The notes below the pieces were generated by a model. The model saw only the letters and a list, made by a program, of their open reading frames with translations. It did not search any database and was not told the DNA's origin. From Oscillospiraceae bacterium (lineage in GTDB: Bacteria; Bacillota; Clostridia; Oscillospirales; CAG-272): 36,847 nucleotides of DNA. Numbering within the stretch: position 1 is the stretch's first letter; every line of letters begins with the position of its first letter. The position numbers and the translations under genes were made by a program. This document shows positions 6,710 through 13,952 of the stretch, piece by piece. The stretch covers positions 1 to 36,847 of the forward strand of contig SVTI01000014.1 of the NCBI GenBank assembly GCA_015063855.1, given 5' to 3'.

Positions 6710-7711
6710 ATGAAGAGGCTAATTTCGGTATTGCTTGTTGCTGTTTTGCTTGTGTCTTTAGCCGCGTGTAAGGGTGAGGAAGAAGCCGCAACAAGGAAAA
6801 GAAAAAAGATAAAGCATAAGGATGATGTATCGGTACAGGATACTCTCATCCCCGAGGAAACAGAAGCAGAAACCGAGACAGAACCTTTTGAGCCCGATGA
6901 AACAGAGGAAAATTCCGAGCTTATTGATAGCTTTGAAGCCGAGGGCGGCCTTCATGATGAAATTGATATCCTTGAGGTTGACAAGGAAGGATATATAAGC
7001 AGTTATGAACAGCTTAAGGGCAGTGATTTCTTCGCCGAGAAGGAGGCTCTTGACTTTATAATTAACTGTGACCTTAGATTGATTGATAAATATGAAATAT
7101 TAATAGCGGCGTATGAAGATAACAGCGAGGAGAGGGAAGTTTTCTGTACTGAGCTTGAGGCGCTTCGTAGTGAGTTTGAAAGCTATCTTACGATAAATGA
7201 TACATACCTTGCAGAATTCGGTGCCGATTCCCAATCTGTGAGCTATGATGATCTTAAGTATCTTGAAAACAGCAAGGATGCCGAGATAACCGATCTGCTT
7301 GTTAACCGTCAGGACGGACAGAGCTATAACGGACAGTTTATCAAACCGATCTCGGGTTATTATGTAAGCTCTGAGTACGGTTGGAGAACCCTTTACGGTG
7401 AAGCGGATTTTCATCTTGGCATTGATTTGGCGGCTTCTTTCGGTACACCCGTGTATGCATCTGCAAACGGATACGTTGTGGATACGGGTTATGATCCTGC
7501 ATACGGATTTTATATCGTTATAGATCATAATAACAAAGCGACCGTTTATGCTCATTGCTCGCAAATTTTCGCAGATGCGGGCGATTATGTGGAACAGGGC
7601 AGTCACATTGCCAATGTAGGCTCAAGCGGTATGACCGGCGGCAGCCATCTTCACTTTGAGGTGAGGATAAGCGGTGAAACGACCAATCCGAGAAATTATA
7701 TAGCATTCTGA
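6710..7711 (+). CDS. M23 (LytM) metallopeptidase lipoprotein
   Basis: A 333-residue envelope protein. Residues 1-20 form a lipoprotein signal ending in the lipobox LAAC with Cys20 as the acylation site, so it is anchored outside the membrane. A charged, Glu/Thr-rich linker (about 21-90) and a helical spacer (about 90-205) follow. The C-terminal LytM domain (about 212-333) has the zinc motifs HLGID (H-x3-D) and HLHFE (H-x-H, near residue 313). This family cuts cross-linked peptides in peptidoglycan. Both zinc motifs are complete, so activity is expected. The start ATG at 6710 follows AAAGGAGG. It is monocistronic, with a strong terminator after it. Confidence 0.9.
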   Translation: MKRLISVLLVAVLLVSLAACKGEEEAATRKRKKIKHKDDVSVQDTLIPEETEAETETEPFEPDETEENSELIDSFEAEGGLHDEIDILEVDKEGYISSYEQLKGSDFFAEKEALDFIINCDLRLIDKYEILIAAYEDNSEEREVFCTELEALRSEFESYLTINDTYLAEFGADSQSVSYDDLKYLENSKDAEITDLLVNRQDGQSYNGQFIKPISGYYVSSEYGWRTLYGEADFHLGIDLAASFGTPVYASANGYVVDTGYDPAYGFYIVIDHNNKATVYAHCSQIFADAGDYVEQGSHIANVGSSGMTGGSHLHFEVRISGETTNPRNYIAF

Positions 7712-7714
7712 TTT

Positions 7715-7742
7715 AAAACGACCTTGTTTTCAAGGTCGTTTT
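7715..7742 (+). terminator. Intrinsic terminator of the M23 gene
   Basis: AAAACGACCTTG (7715-7726), TTTT loop, CAAGGTCGTTTT (7731-7742). Confidence 0.9.
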
Positions 7743-7784
7743 GTTGTTTACAGACTTTTGTGTGAATATTTTTTTACAAATATA

Positions 7785-7813
7785 TTGACAAATTCGCAAA
7801 AATGATATAAAAT
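7785..7813 (+). promoter_or_regulatory. Sigma-A promoter of the BlaI/BlaR1-like operon
   Basis: -35 TTGACA (7785-7790), 17-bp spacer, -10 TAAAAT (7808-7813). A perfect palindrome begins ten bases downstream of the -10, covering the transcription start region. Confidence 0.8.
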
Positions 7814-7822
7814 TTAAATGTG

Positions 7823-7838
7823 GTCTACAATTATAGAC
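7823..7838 (+). promoter_or_regulatory. Palindromic operator, candidate BlaI-family binding site
   Basis: GTCTACAATTATAGAC is a dyad with perfect GTCTA/TAGAC arms and lies between the -10 and the SD (GGAGG, 7841-7845). BlaI/MecI operators are dyads built on TACA/TGTA half-sites; TCTACA...TATAGA is a close variant. Autorepression by the encoded BlaI-like protein is the likely role (inference). Confidence 0.65.
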
Positions 7839-7850
7839 TCGGAGGCTGTA

Positions 7851-8225
7851 ATGGAACTGAAATTATGTGAAAGTGAATACTGCTTTATGAGTATTATATG
7901 GGATAACGAGCCGTTGGCATCGGGAGACCTTGTTAAGCTGTGTAATCGGGAGCTTGGTTGGAAAAAGTCCACTACCTATACCTTGCTGAAAAGAATGACC
8001 GAACGCGGCTTTGCCAAAAACGAGGATTATACCGTTACCTCCTGTGTGCCGAGAGAGGAAGTTCAGAGATTTGCAAGCGAAAGCTTTGTAGAAAAGACCT
8101 TCAGCGGCTCCTTACCTTCATTTTTAGTAGCATTTTTTGACGGAAAGCGTATATCGGACAGCGAGGCAGAGGAGCTTAAGCGTTTGATTGATGAATATAA
8201 ATCGGAAGACAGTGAAATAAAATGA
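7851..8225 (+). CDS. BlaI/MecI-family winged-helix repressor
   Basis: A 124-residue penicillinase-repressor-type protein. The winged-helix N-terminus is recognised by ESEYCFMSIIWDNEPLASG and the recognition-helix segment KKSTTYTLLKRMTERG, the hallmark W-K-x-S-T-x-x-T-x-L-x-R-L of BlaI. The C-terminal helices dimerise. In the known systems BlaI-type repressors are cleaved after activation of a membrane M56 sensor protease. Here the partner gene overlaps by 4 bp (ATGA at 8222-8225). The start chosen is the ATG at 7851 with GGAGG upstream; the earlier GTG at 7818 overlaps the operator palindrome and is rejected. No beta-lactamase or PBP gene is nearby. Confidence 0.88.
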   Translation: MELKLCESEYCFMSIIWDNEPLASGDLVKLCNRELGWKKSTTYTLLKRMTERGFAKNEDYTVTSCVPREEVQRFASESFVEKTFSGSLPSFLVAFFDGKRISDSEAEELKRLIDEYKSEDSEIK

Positions 8226-9610
8226 GAGAGATATTTTTAACAGTGCTTGAAATGAGCATTACCGCATCTGTTATTATTCCTATAGTTATGCTGATTCGTT
8301 TCCTTCTCCGAAGAGCACCGCGAAAGTATTCTTGTCTTTTATGGACAGTCGTTGCCTTCAGACTGATATGTCCCTTCAGCTTTGAATCGATGTTCAGTAT
8401 CTTTAACGTGTTAAAGAAAAAGGAGATATCGGTTCAGAGTGTAACGCATATAGCAGGATCTGTACAGAATAGCGGTGCAGCTGCAAATACGGTGAATACC
8501 GCAGTATCTTCGACTCCTTCGGTAAATATGCCCTCCCCCTTTGATTGGGTAAAGCTTTTCTCACTTATATGGCTCTGCGGTATAGCTGTTCTGACGGTTT
8601 ATTCTATTGTCAGCTATATTATGATTCGGAGAAGTGTCCGAACCGCAGTACGCGATAAGGATAATATATATTTTACCGAGTCGAAAAATGCACCCTTCAT
8701 TTTAGGCTTTATAAAGCCTAAAATATATATACCCTATAATATGGACGAGGGCTCGCGTGATTACGTTATCGCCCATGAAAGCTATCATATCAAGCGTAAT
8801 GATCACGTAGTGAAGCTTCTTTCATATATGATACTTACTCTTCATTGGTTCAATCCTCTCTGCTGGCTCAGTTTTATGATGCTCTCAAAGGATATAGAGC
8901 TCAGCTGTGATGAAAAGGTGCTTTCAAACGGAGCAGAGCTAAAGGAATACAGTAAGCTTTTGGTATCACTCGCTGTACGAAAGAGCTTTCCCGCTCCCGC
9001 ACCTCTTGCGTTTGGTGAGGTCGGTGTTAAGCATAGAGTCAGAAATATTCTTAAGTGGAAAAAGCCAACACTTTGGATATCCGTGACAGCACTTGTTGTT
9101 TGTATTTGTGTCGTGTGCGCCTGCATCGCCAATGCCGAGAGTGACGGGGAGGATGTCAAAAAAGATAATAGCTCCTCGGAGACCGAGAACAGCGTGATAA
9201 ATGATATAAGCTACGGAAACGACAGCGGAGATTTTACCGTTGATAGCGGCAGTATTTCCTATGAAAGTGAAATTGACACGGACACGTATATATCGTCAGC
9301 CGAGCCCGAGCCCGAACCCGAGCCTGCGCCTGAACCTGAATATATACCCGAAACCGAAATTGTTTATGAGGCAGAACCGGAAACGGTGCCCACGGTTGTC
9401 GAGAAGACCGAGCCACAATATGAGCCTGAGCCGAGCCAAGGTCTTGATTTAGCGGAAATTAGTGATATCGAGCTTGATAAGAACATCCTCCCGCCGGGCT
9501 CAGGTGATGTCCAATTATTTCCTGAATATGATAAACCAAGTAATACTATGCCTAAGGCAATAGTATTGTTTCCTAATAAAGAATATCCTCTTCCGGGGAT
9601 TTATTATTAA
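8222..9610 (+). CDS. BlaR1-like M56 membrane metallopeptidase with novel ectodomain
   Basis: A 462-residue protein. Membrane helices lie at about residues 7-29, 36-52, 112-133 and 285-305. The cytosolic zinc-protease domain has HESYH (His185-Glu186-x2-His189) and a downstream ELSCDEK segment that supplies the third ligand. This is the gluzincin site of peptidase family M56, which in BlaR1/MecR1 cleaves the cognate repressor on signal. The outside C-terminal part (about 306-462) is not a penicillin-binding domain. It is a disordered acidic region with a run of Glu-Pro pairs near 360-375 and a short C-terminal segment. The stimulus is therefore unlikely to be classical beta-lactam acylation. 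It is translationally coupled to the BlaI-like gene; the SLH gene follows 27 bp later. Confidence 0.85.
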   Translation: MREIFLTVLEMSITASVIIPIVMLIRFLLRRAPRKYSCLLWTVVAFRLICPFSFESMFSIFNVLKKKEISVQSVTHIAGSVQNSGAAANTVNTAVSSTPSVNMPSPFDWVKLFSLIWLCGIAVLTVYSIVSYIMIRRSVRTAVRDKDNIYFTESKNAPFILGFIKPKIYIPYNMDEGSRDYVIAHESYHIKRNDHVVKLLSYMILTLHWFNPLCWLSFMMLSKDIELSCDEKVLSNGAELKEYSKLLVSLAVRKSFPAPAPLAFGEVGVKHRVRNILKWKKPTLWISVTALVVCICVVCACIANAESDGEDVKKDNSSSETENSVINDISYGNDSGDFTVDSGSISYESEIDTDTYISSAEPEPEPEPAPEPEYIPETEIVYEAEPETVPTVVEKTEPQYEPEPSQGLDLAEISDIELDKNILPPGSGDVQLFPEYDKPSNTMPKAIVLFPNKEYPLPGIYY

Positions 9611-9637
9611 AATAATATTTTTTAAGGAGGTAAACTT

Positions 9638-11149
9638 ATGAAAAAGAAATTATTGTGCTTACTTATTACGTTTACAATGGTTTTACCCTGCTTTACAGCG
9701 ATAGGCTATGCCGAAGAGCCCGACTACGTAATATCAGGTGAGGGTATCATGCCCTTTAAGGACGTCAAGAGTGGTGTTTGGTACTATGATGCCATGATAT
9801 TTTGTTACGCAAACGGAATTATCAAGGGACAGGGAAATGAATATACCTTTGCACCGAATGTTGAGCTCTCGAGAGCTACCTTTACCGTGATGCTCGCCCG
9901 TATTCTCAAAGCTGATCTTTCTGAATACGAGAATCAGTCAAGATTCAACGATTGTCCCATAGGCAGCTGGTATACCGCTTCTGTCGAATGGGCGGCGGAT
10001 AACGGTTATGTTATGGGAACCAATGTTGAGGGTAATGTTTTTTCTCCCAATGCGATAATAAGCCGTGAACAATGCTCGACCATGCTGTACAGAGTTATTG
10101 ATAAAATGGGTATTGATACAAATGTTCCCGAGGATGTTATGGATTCTTATGTTGATAAGAATGATATATCCGATTGGGCTTTTGACGGGGCTTCGCTAAT
10201 GGTACACAAGGGTATTATGCAGGGTGGCATGAAAAGGGATTTCATGCCCAAGACTGCAATGACACGTGCCCAGATAGCAGTTGTGACCGAGAATGTATTA
10301 AAAACTATCGTTTATGGTGATTGTGAGCATGAATATGCTGAAGCTGATTGTACCATAGGTAAGAGCTGTACTCTTTGCGGATTATTGATATCCCTCCCCA
10401 ACGGTCATTATTGTGAGAGCCTTTCCTGTAAGGAGGGTGGTGTTTGTATAACCTGCGGTGAAGAGGTAGCGGCGGATGCTTTGCTTCATAAGTATTCAAG
10501 TGCTAATTGTACAACTCCTCAAAAATGCTCGGTTTGCGGTGAAACAAGAGGTAAAGCACTCGGACATAAGTTCAATGCAGCCACCTGTACTGCTCCCAAA
10601 ACCTGTAGTGTATGTAAGGCTACAGAAGGCGCAGCCCTCGGCCATACTACAAAGTTCGGTATATGTACCCGTTGTAACGGTGAGGTCTTTGCTTCCAAGT
10701 TCCTTCGTGCAGCTTATTATATGGTTGAAAAAGCTGAACCGGATGGTAAGGGAGTATATTCTGATTATGCATATTTTGTTGATGATGAAGGTGGAATTGA
10801 ATCGGGTGTCTTATACTATGATGCCAATGTTACCAAATTCGGACTTGGATTTACCTATGTATGGTCGGATGATTATCTGATTGTTATAGGTATGGAAATT
10901 TCTCAAAATACAAAAACCTACAAATATCAGATTGGATATTATGATCCTAATCATAATCTTTTGGCTGAATCTACAGGTTATGTTGATGCTCCAACCTTGA
11001 AATATTCCGTTTCTTCTCATGGCGGATCAAGTCAGTATTGGTCGTGGGTTGATTCTCTGACAGTAGCTTTGGTTGAATCCTCTGTAGCATACGGTGATTA
11101 TTTATTGAATGATCTTTGTGGTGAGGATACCTCTATATTCGGCTTTTAA
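9638..11149 (+). CDS. S-layer-homology (SLH) surface protein with CxxC repeats
   Basis: A 503-residue secreted protein. The signal peptide is residues 1 to about 26 (MKKKLLCLL...GYAEE). Three SLH domains (about 33-90, 93-150 and 165-222) carry the conserved W-Y-(Y/T)...A...G-(I/Y) patterns and would bind pyruvylated wall polymers. Residues about 225-345 hold tandem Cys repeats of the form GHKFNAATCTAPKTCSVCKA; each has C-x4-5-C-x2-C and a final L-G-H. Similar repeats are common in clostridial surface proteins and may bind metal. The last 150 residues are a beta-rich domain I do not recognise. SD AAGGAGG precedes the ATG at 9638. The 27-bp gap after the M56 gene suggests co-transcription, so it may be the output of the BlaI/M56 pair. 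Confidence 0.85.
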   Translation: MKKKLLCLLITFTMVLPCFTAIGYAEEPDYVISGEGIMPFKDVKSGVWYYDAMIFCYANGIIKGQGNEYTFAPNVELSRATFTVMLARILKADLSEYENQSRFNDCPIGSWYTASVEWAADNGYVMGTNVEGNVFSPNAIISREQCSTMLYRVIDKMGIDTNVPEDVMDSYVDKNDISDWAFDGASLMVHKGIMQGGMKRDFMPKTAMTRAQIAVVTENVLKTIVYGDCEHEYAEADCTIGKSCTLCGLLISLPNGHYCESLSCKEGGVCITCGEEVAADALLHKYSSANCTTPQKCSVCGETRGKALGHKFNAATCTAPKTCSVCKATEGAALGHTTKFGICTRCNGEVFASKFLRAAYYMVEKAEPDGKGVYSDYAYFVDDEGGIESGVLYYDANVTKFGLGFTYVWSDDYLIVIGMEISQNTKTYKYQIGYYDPNHNLLAESTGYVDAPTLKYSVSSHGGSSQYWSWVDSLTVALVESSVAYGDYLLNDLCGEDTSIFGF

Positions 11150-11165
11150 AGTTTAAGTAAGTGAT

Positions 11166-11212
11166 AAAATACTGTCTCAAAAGCAATTTTCGCATTTGAG
11201 ACAGTATTTTTT
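11166..11212 (+). terminator. Intrinsic terminator of the SLH gene
   Basis: AAAATACTGTCTCAAA (11166-11181) pairs with TTTGAGACAGTATTTT (11195-11210) and runs into TT. It is followed immediately by dispersed repeat B. Confidence 0.9.
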
Positions 11213-11214
11213 AT

Positions 11215-11308
11215 ATTATAGGAAATTGCGTTATTTCGGGCACTGAAGAAACGGCATTATGCTCGGTCCATACCCGATCATTCGGTGCGGGCCGGCGCCC
11301 GCTTTTTT
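11215..11308 (+). repeat. Dispersed terminator-capped repeat, copy B
   Basis: It starts ATTATAGGAAATTGCG. It carries TCGGGC...ACCCGA arms about 40 nt apart, then a GCGGGC-CGGC-GCCCGC hairpin (11287-11302) and T6 (11303-11308). It is tandem with copy C; together they fill the gap 11213-11403, which contains no gene. Confidence 0.85.
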
Positions 11309-11403
11309 AATATATAGGAAATTGCTCCGTTTCGGGCATTGAAGTTAGAGGTTTTGACGTAGTTCATGCCCGATCATCGCTGCGGGTCGGCACCCGCTTT
11401 TTT
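11309..11403 (+). repeat. Dispersed terminator-capped repeat, copy C
   Basis: The clearest member. It starts AATATATAGGAAATTGCTCC, with perfect arms TCGGGCAT and ATGCCCGA, then the hairpin GCGGGT-CGGC-ACCCGC (11382-11397) and T6 (11398-11403). It begins on the base after the T-run of copy B. Confidence 0.85.
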
Positions 11404-11442
11404 ACAATCATATTCGATTTTTAAACTTGAATAGCTATGCAC

Positions 11443-11471
11443 CTGAAACGGTACATACCCCTTGATATAAT
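11443..11471 (+). promoter_or_regulatory. Promoter of the SUFU-domain gene
   Basis: -35 CTGAAA (11443-11448), 17-bp spacer, -10 TATAAT (11466-11471). The ATG is at 11502. Confidence 0.6.
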
Positions 11472-11501
11472 GAATACACTAAAAGAAAAGGAGAGCGATT
11501 T

Positions 11502-12245
11502 ATGAACACTATACCCGTATTTTACACAGAAAAGCAGATGGATGAGATTCAAAAATTTATATCCGATAACCTCGGCGGTGATGAGGGGTGTATAGCTCAT
11601 GAGACGGAGAGTGAATATGTACATACTGATGTAAATATTGCCAAGGGAGGCTGTGTTACATATTGTACCTTTGGCATGGGAGCGAGAATACAGAATTCCC
11701 CCTTATCTGACATGAAAAGAATTGAGATATTCATGACGGCACGGGATCTTGAGGTTATGAGTGAAGGAAGTATGATTATTTCCTCCGAGCTGTGCTCTGT
11801 GAGCAAGCTTCCCTTTAGAGAGAACACTTGGCTCGGTGAGGGTCATACGGTTGATGTTTCAAGGAGATTCAAGGAGCGCTTTGGTTATCATGCCTTATTG
11901 TTCTGTGCTACACAACTCACGGCAGAGCTCAGCGGTTTAGGTACGGTCAAGCTTCTTATGGCGATACCGATCTATGAGGAGGAATATAATTGGGTAGTTG
12001 CCAACAACAGCTTAGAGTATATTAAGCAGTTTTTCTCCCACTTCGGATATGACAGCCTCTATGTTGATGATAAAAGAGATCTGTTTATCCCCGACTGTGA
12101 GGCGGTTGAGAGCGAAACGGCAGAATTATCCCCCGAGCTGCTTGAACGCTTTGACAGCTTTGTCCTTCAGTTGGCTCGGGAGGAAAAAGAATTGACCTAT
12201 GATGCTATTGGCAGATGGCTTGAGGAAAATTTAGGCTCAAATTGA
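11502..12245 (+). CDS. Suppressor-of-fused (SUFU) domain protein
   Basis: A 247-residue cytoplasmic protein. Its middle matches the bacterial SUFU family: HTDVNIAKGG, the YCTFGMGARIQNSP strand (around 54-67), IEIFMTARDL and the signature ENTWLGEGHTV (108-117). In bacteria this domain is found alone or as an immunity protein against polymorphic toxins. Here no toxin gene is adjacent, so immunity is only a possibility. The C-terminal 70 residues are acidic and helical. The SD AAAAGGAG lies before the ATG at 11502. Its stop (12243-12245) abuts the stop of the convergent ribbon-helix-helix gene with no terminator between, so the two messages must overlap. Confidence 0.75.
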   Translation: MNTIPVFYTEKQMDEIQKFISDNLGGDEGCIAHETESEYVHTDVNIAKGGCVTYCTFGMGARIQNSPLSDMKRIEIFMTARDLEVMSEGSMIISSELCSVSKLPFRENTWLGEGHTVDVSRRFKERFGYHALLFCATQLTAELSGLGTVKLLMAIPIYEEEYNWVVANNSLEYIKQFFSHFGYDSLYVDDKRDLFIPDCEAVESETAELSPELLERFDSFVLQLAREEKELTYDAIGRWLEENLGSN

Positions 12246-12443
12246 TCACTTTTTTGATTCTTTGATATCTTCGGGAAGCTCAATAGGCTCTACTGATTCT
12301 TCAAATTCCTTTATGGCTTGGCGTATCAAATACAGTATTTGTCCGTTACCGCTTCTGCCATGATACTTGGAAATGTAATGTAATTTATAATGGAGTTCGG
12401 GGTCAATTTCGATTCCGATATGCTTGTTGTTCTTATTTCTCAT
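12246..12443 (-). CDS. Ribbon-helix-helix (Arc/CopG-like) DNA-binding protein
   Basis: A 65-residue protein. The N-terminal strand NKHIGIEIDPELHYKLHYIS has the alternating pattern of an RHH beta-strand and first helix. A Gly-containing turn (GRSGNGQ) and a second helix (ILYLIRQAIKEFEES) follow. It resembles Arc-type repressors that act as dimers. The start ATG at 12443 has an SD-like AGGTGAT upstream. It is divergent from the SLOG/DUF2493 gene, and the shared 103-bp region contains two perfect AGTATACT palindromes over the promoter of that gene, which suggests that this small protein is the repressor (inference). Confidence 0.75.
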   Translation of the reverse strand: MRNKNNKHIGIEIDPELHYKLHYISKYHGRSGNGQILYLIRQAIKEFEESVEPIELPEDIKESKK

Positions 12444-12501
12444 AAAATCACCTGTGAAATCTTAATTTAAGTATATTTTAAGATGAATTTACGAGATTAT
12501 G

Positions 12502-12529
12502 TTGACAGTATACTCAAAATAAGTATACT
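12502..12529 (+). promoter_or_regulatory. Promoter of the SLOG gene overlapped by paired AGTATACT palindromes
   Basis: -35 TTGACA (12502-12507), 16-bp spacer, -10 TATACT (12524-12529). Self-complementary AGTATACT occurs at 12507-12514 and 12522-12529, centres 15 bp apart, covering the end of -35 and the -10. A weaker AGTATATT is at 12470-12477. Paired palindromes over promoter elements are what an RHH repressor would use. Confidence 0.65.
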
Positions 12530-12546
12530 ATTTATTGGGTGATATT

Positions 12547-12882
12547 ATGAAAATAGCTATCGTAGGTTCAAGAAATATTGTACTTCAAAATTTAGGAGAA
12601 TATATTCCCGAGGGGGTAAGTGAGATAGTCAGCGGTGGAGCCAAAGGTGTGGATTGTATTGCGAGGGAGTATGCGATTACAAATGGGATAAAACTCACAG
12701 AATTTTTACCCGATTATTCTCGTTTCGGGAGAGCGGCTCCTTTGAAACGAAATGATACCATTGTTGAATATTCCGATTTAGTACTTATATTTTGGGACGG
12801 CAAGTCGAAGGGAAGTAAGTATGTTATAGATAGGTGTAAAAAGACGGATAGACCCTATAAAATTCACTTAATCGAAAAATAA
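12547..12882 (+). CDS. SLOG-superfamily (DUF2493/YpsA-related) protein
   Basis: A 111-residue Rossmann-like protein. The order MKIAIVGSRNI, then IVSGGAKGVDCIAREYA, PDYSRFGRAAPLKRN and LVLIFWDGKSKGSKYVI matches the DUF2493 branch of the SLOG superfamily (related to DprA, TIR-associated SLOG and LOG proteins), whose conserved Gly-rich and Arg-Asn motifs are thought to bind nucleotides or nucleotide-derived ligands. The start is the ATG at 12547 after GGTGAT; a TTG at 12535 would overlap the promoter region. It is probably under control of the divergent RHH protein. The cellular role is unknown. Confidence 0.8.
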   Translation: MKIAIVGSRNIVLQNLGEYIPEGVSEIVSGGAKGVDCIAREYAITNGIKLTEFLPDYSRFGRAAPLKRNDTIVEYSDLVLIFWDGKSKGSKYVIDRCKKTDRPYKIHLIEK

Positions 12883-12915
12883 TATCAAAAACCTCTGTTA
12901 TTTTGTCTAAGGGTA

Positions 12916-12924
12916 TGTTATAAT
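12916..12924 (+). promoter_or_regulatory. Extended -10 promoter of the pyruvate-kinase-like gene
   Basis: TGTTATAAT (TGn plus TATAAT at 12919-12924), 29 bp before the ATG at 12954. No good -35 is seen. Confidence 0.55.
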
Positions 12925-12953
12925 TATATATATAAACTTTGACGGAGATCATT

Positions 12954-13925
12954 ATGAAAACACAGATCTATGCGACCTTTGGTCCTTCATGTAAGGATGA
13001 AGAGGTTTTAAAACAAATGATAGAAGCGGGAATGACCGGGATGAGACTTAACCTATCTCATATGTCACTGTCCGATGCAGGTGAATATATAGAGAACTAC
13101 AAAAAAGCATCTGCATCCTTAAATAAGGAAATGCAGATACTTATAGATATGCAGGGGCCGGAGCTGAGAGTAGGGAATATGGCTGATCTTTCACTTGAGA
13201 AGGGAAGTGTTCATTCTCTTTGCGAGATTCCTTTTCCCGAAAAGGTCACAGATGCGCTTAGTACAGGTGACCAAATTCTCCTTGATGACACAAAGATCCT
13301 CTGTTCGGTGCTTGATGATAATAGCATTGAGGTTATAATTCCCGGTATACTTAAGGCACATAAGAGTGTTAAGATCAAGGACAAAAACGTGGATATGCCA
13401 TGCCTTACAGAGCATGATATTGAGAATATCAGTCTTGCCAAGAGCTACGGTGTCACCGCTGTGATGCAGCCCTTTGTACGCTCTGCCGATGATCTTCGCT
13501 GTGTCAGAGAGACCCTTGATGCGAAGGGCGGAGAGGATATAAAGATTTTTGCCAAGATAGAGAACCGCATGGGTGTTGACGGCATCCGTGATCTTCTGCC
13601 CTATGCCGACTGTATAATAATAGCAAGAGGAGATCTCGGTAATGATATGCCCCTCTGGGAGCTGCCGAGAGTACAGAAGTATATTGAGGATATCTGCCAT
13701 GAGGCAGGTGTACCCTATATCGTTGTTACCCAGATGCTTGCGTCGATGGAGCATTCACCTCTGCCTACCCGTGCAGAGGTATCGGATATATTCAACGCGG
13801 TATATAACGGTGCCTGCGGTGTCATGATAACGGGAGAGAGTGCCGTGGGTGAATATCCCATAGAGGCTGTAAGGTATCTTACCAATACCGCAAAGGAAGC
13901 CGAAAAGGAAAAAAGGACTTGCTGA
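12954..13925 (+). CDS. Short pyruvate-kinase-family protein (barrel only)
   Basis: A 323-residue protein covering the (beta/alpha)8 barrel and B domain of pyruvate kinase (phosphoenolpyruvate + ADP to pyruvate + ATP) but lacking the usual C-terminal allosteric domain (family members are about 470-590 residues). Conserved motifs are RLNLSH, KIENRMGVDGI, ARGDLGNDMP (Mg2+ and substrate site) and TQMLASM. Departures from the canon are DMQGPELR instead of DTKGPEIR, and MITGESA instead of MLSGESA. It is more likely a divergent paralogue than the main glycolytic enzyme. The start ATG 12954 follows GGAG; a TTG at 12939 is less likely. The stop codon sits in the loop of the terminator. Confidence 0.75.
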   Translation: MKTQIYATFGPSCKDEEVLKQMIEAGMTGMRLNLSHMSLSDAGEYIENYKKASASLNKEMQILIDMQGPELRVGNMADLSLEKGSVHSLCEIPFPEKVTDALSTGDQILLDDTKILCSVLDDNSIEVIIPGILKAHKSVKIKDKNVDMPCLTEHDIENISLAKSYGVTAVMQPFVRSADDLRCVRETLDAKGGEDIKIFAKIENRMGVDGIRDLLPYADCIIIARGDLGNDMPLWELPRVQKYIEDICHEAGVPYIVVTQMLASMEHSPLPTRAEVSDIFNAVYNGACGVMITGESAVGEYPIEAVRYLTNTAKEAEKEKRTC

Positions 13926-13939
13926 TGCAAGTCCTTTTT
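13911..13939. terminator. Bidirectional terminator between the pyruvate-kinase-like gene and rplS
   Basis: AAAAGGACTTGC (13911-13922), loop TGAT holding the TGA stop, GCAAGTCCTTTT (13927-13938) and T. It has A/T tracts on both sides, so it can serve both convergent genes. Confidence 0.85.
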
Positions 13940-13952
13940 GATCGTTTTGAAG

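Noticed and set aside
6576..6849. Minus-strand frame covering repeat A and the M23 signal peptide
   Set aside because: It has no SD and low-complexity content. The plus-strand lipoprotein signal is clear.
11215..11403. Tandem repeats as a CRISPR array
   Set aside because: There are only two units with no unique spacers, each ending in a terminator, and no cas genes are present.
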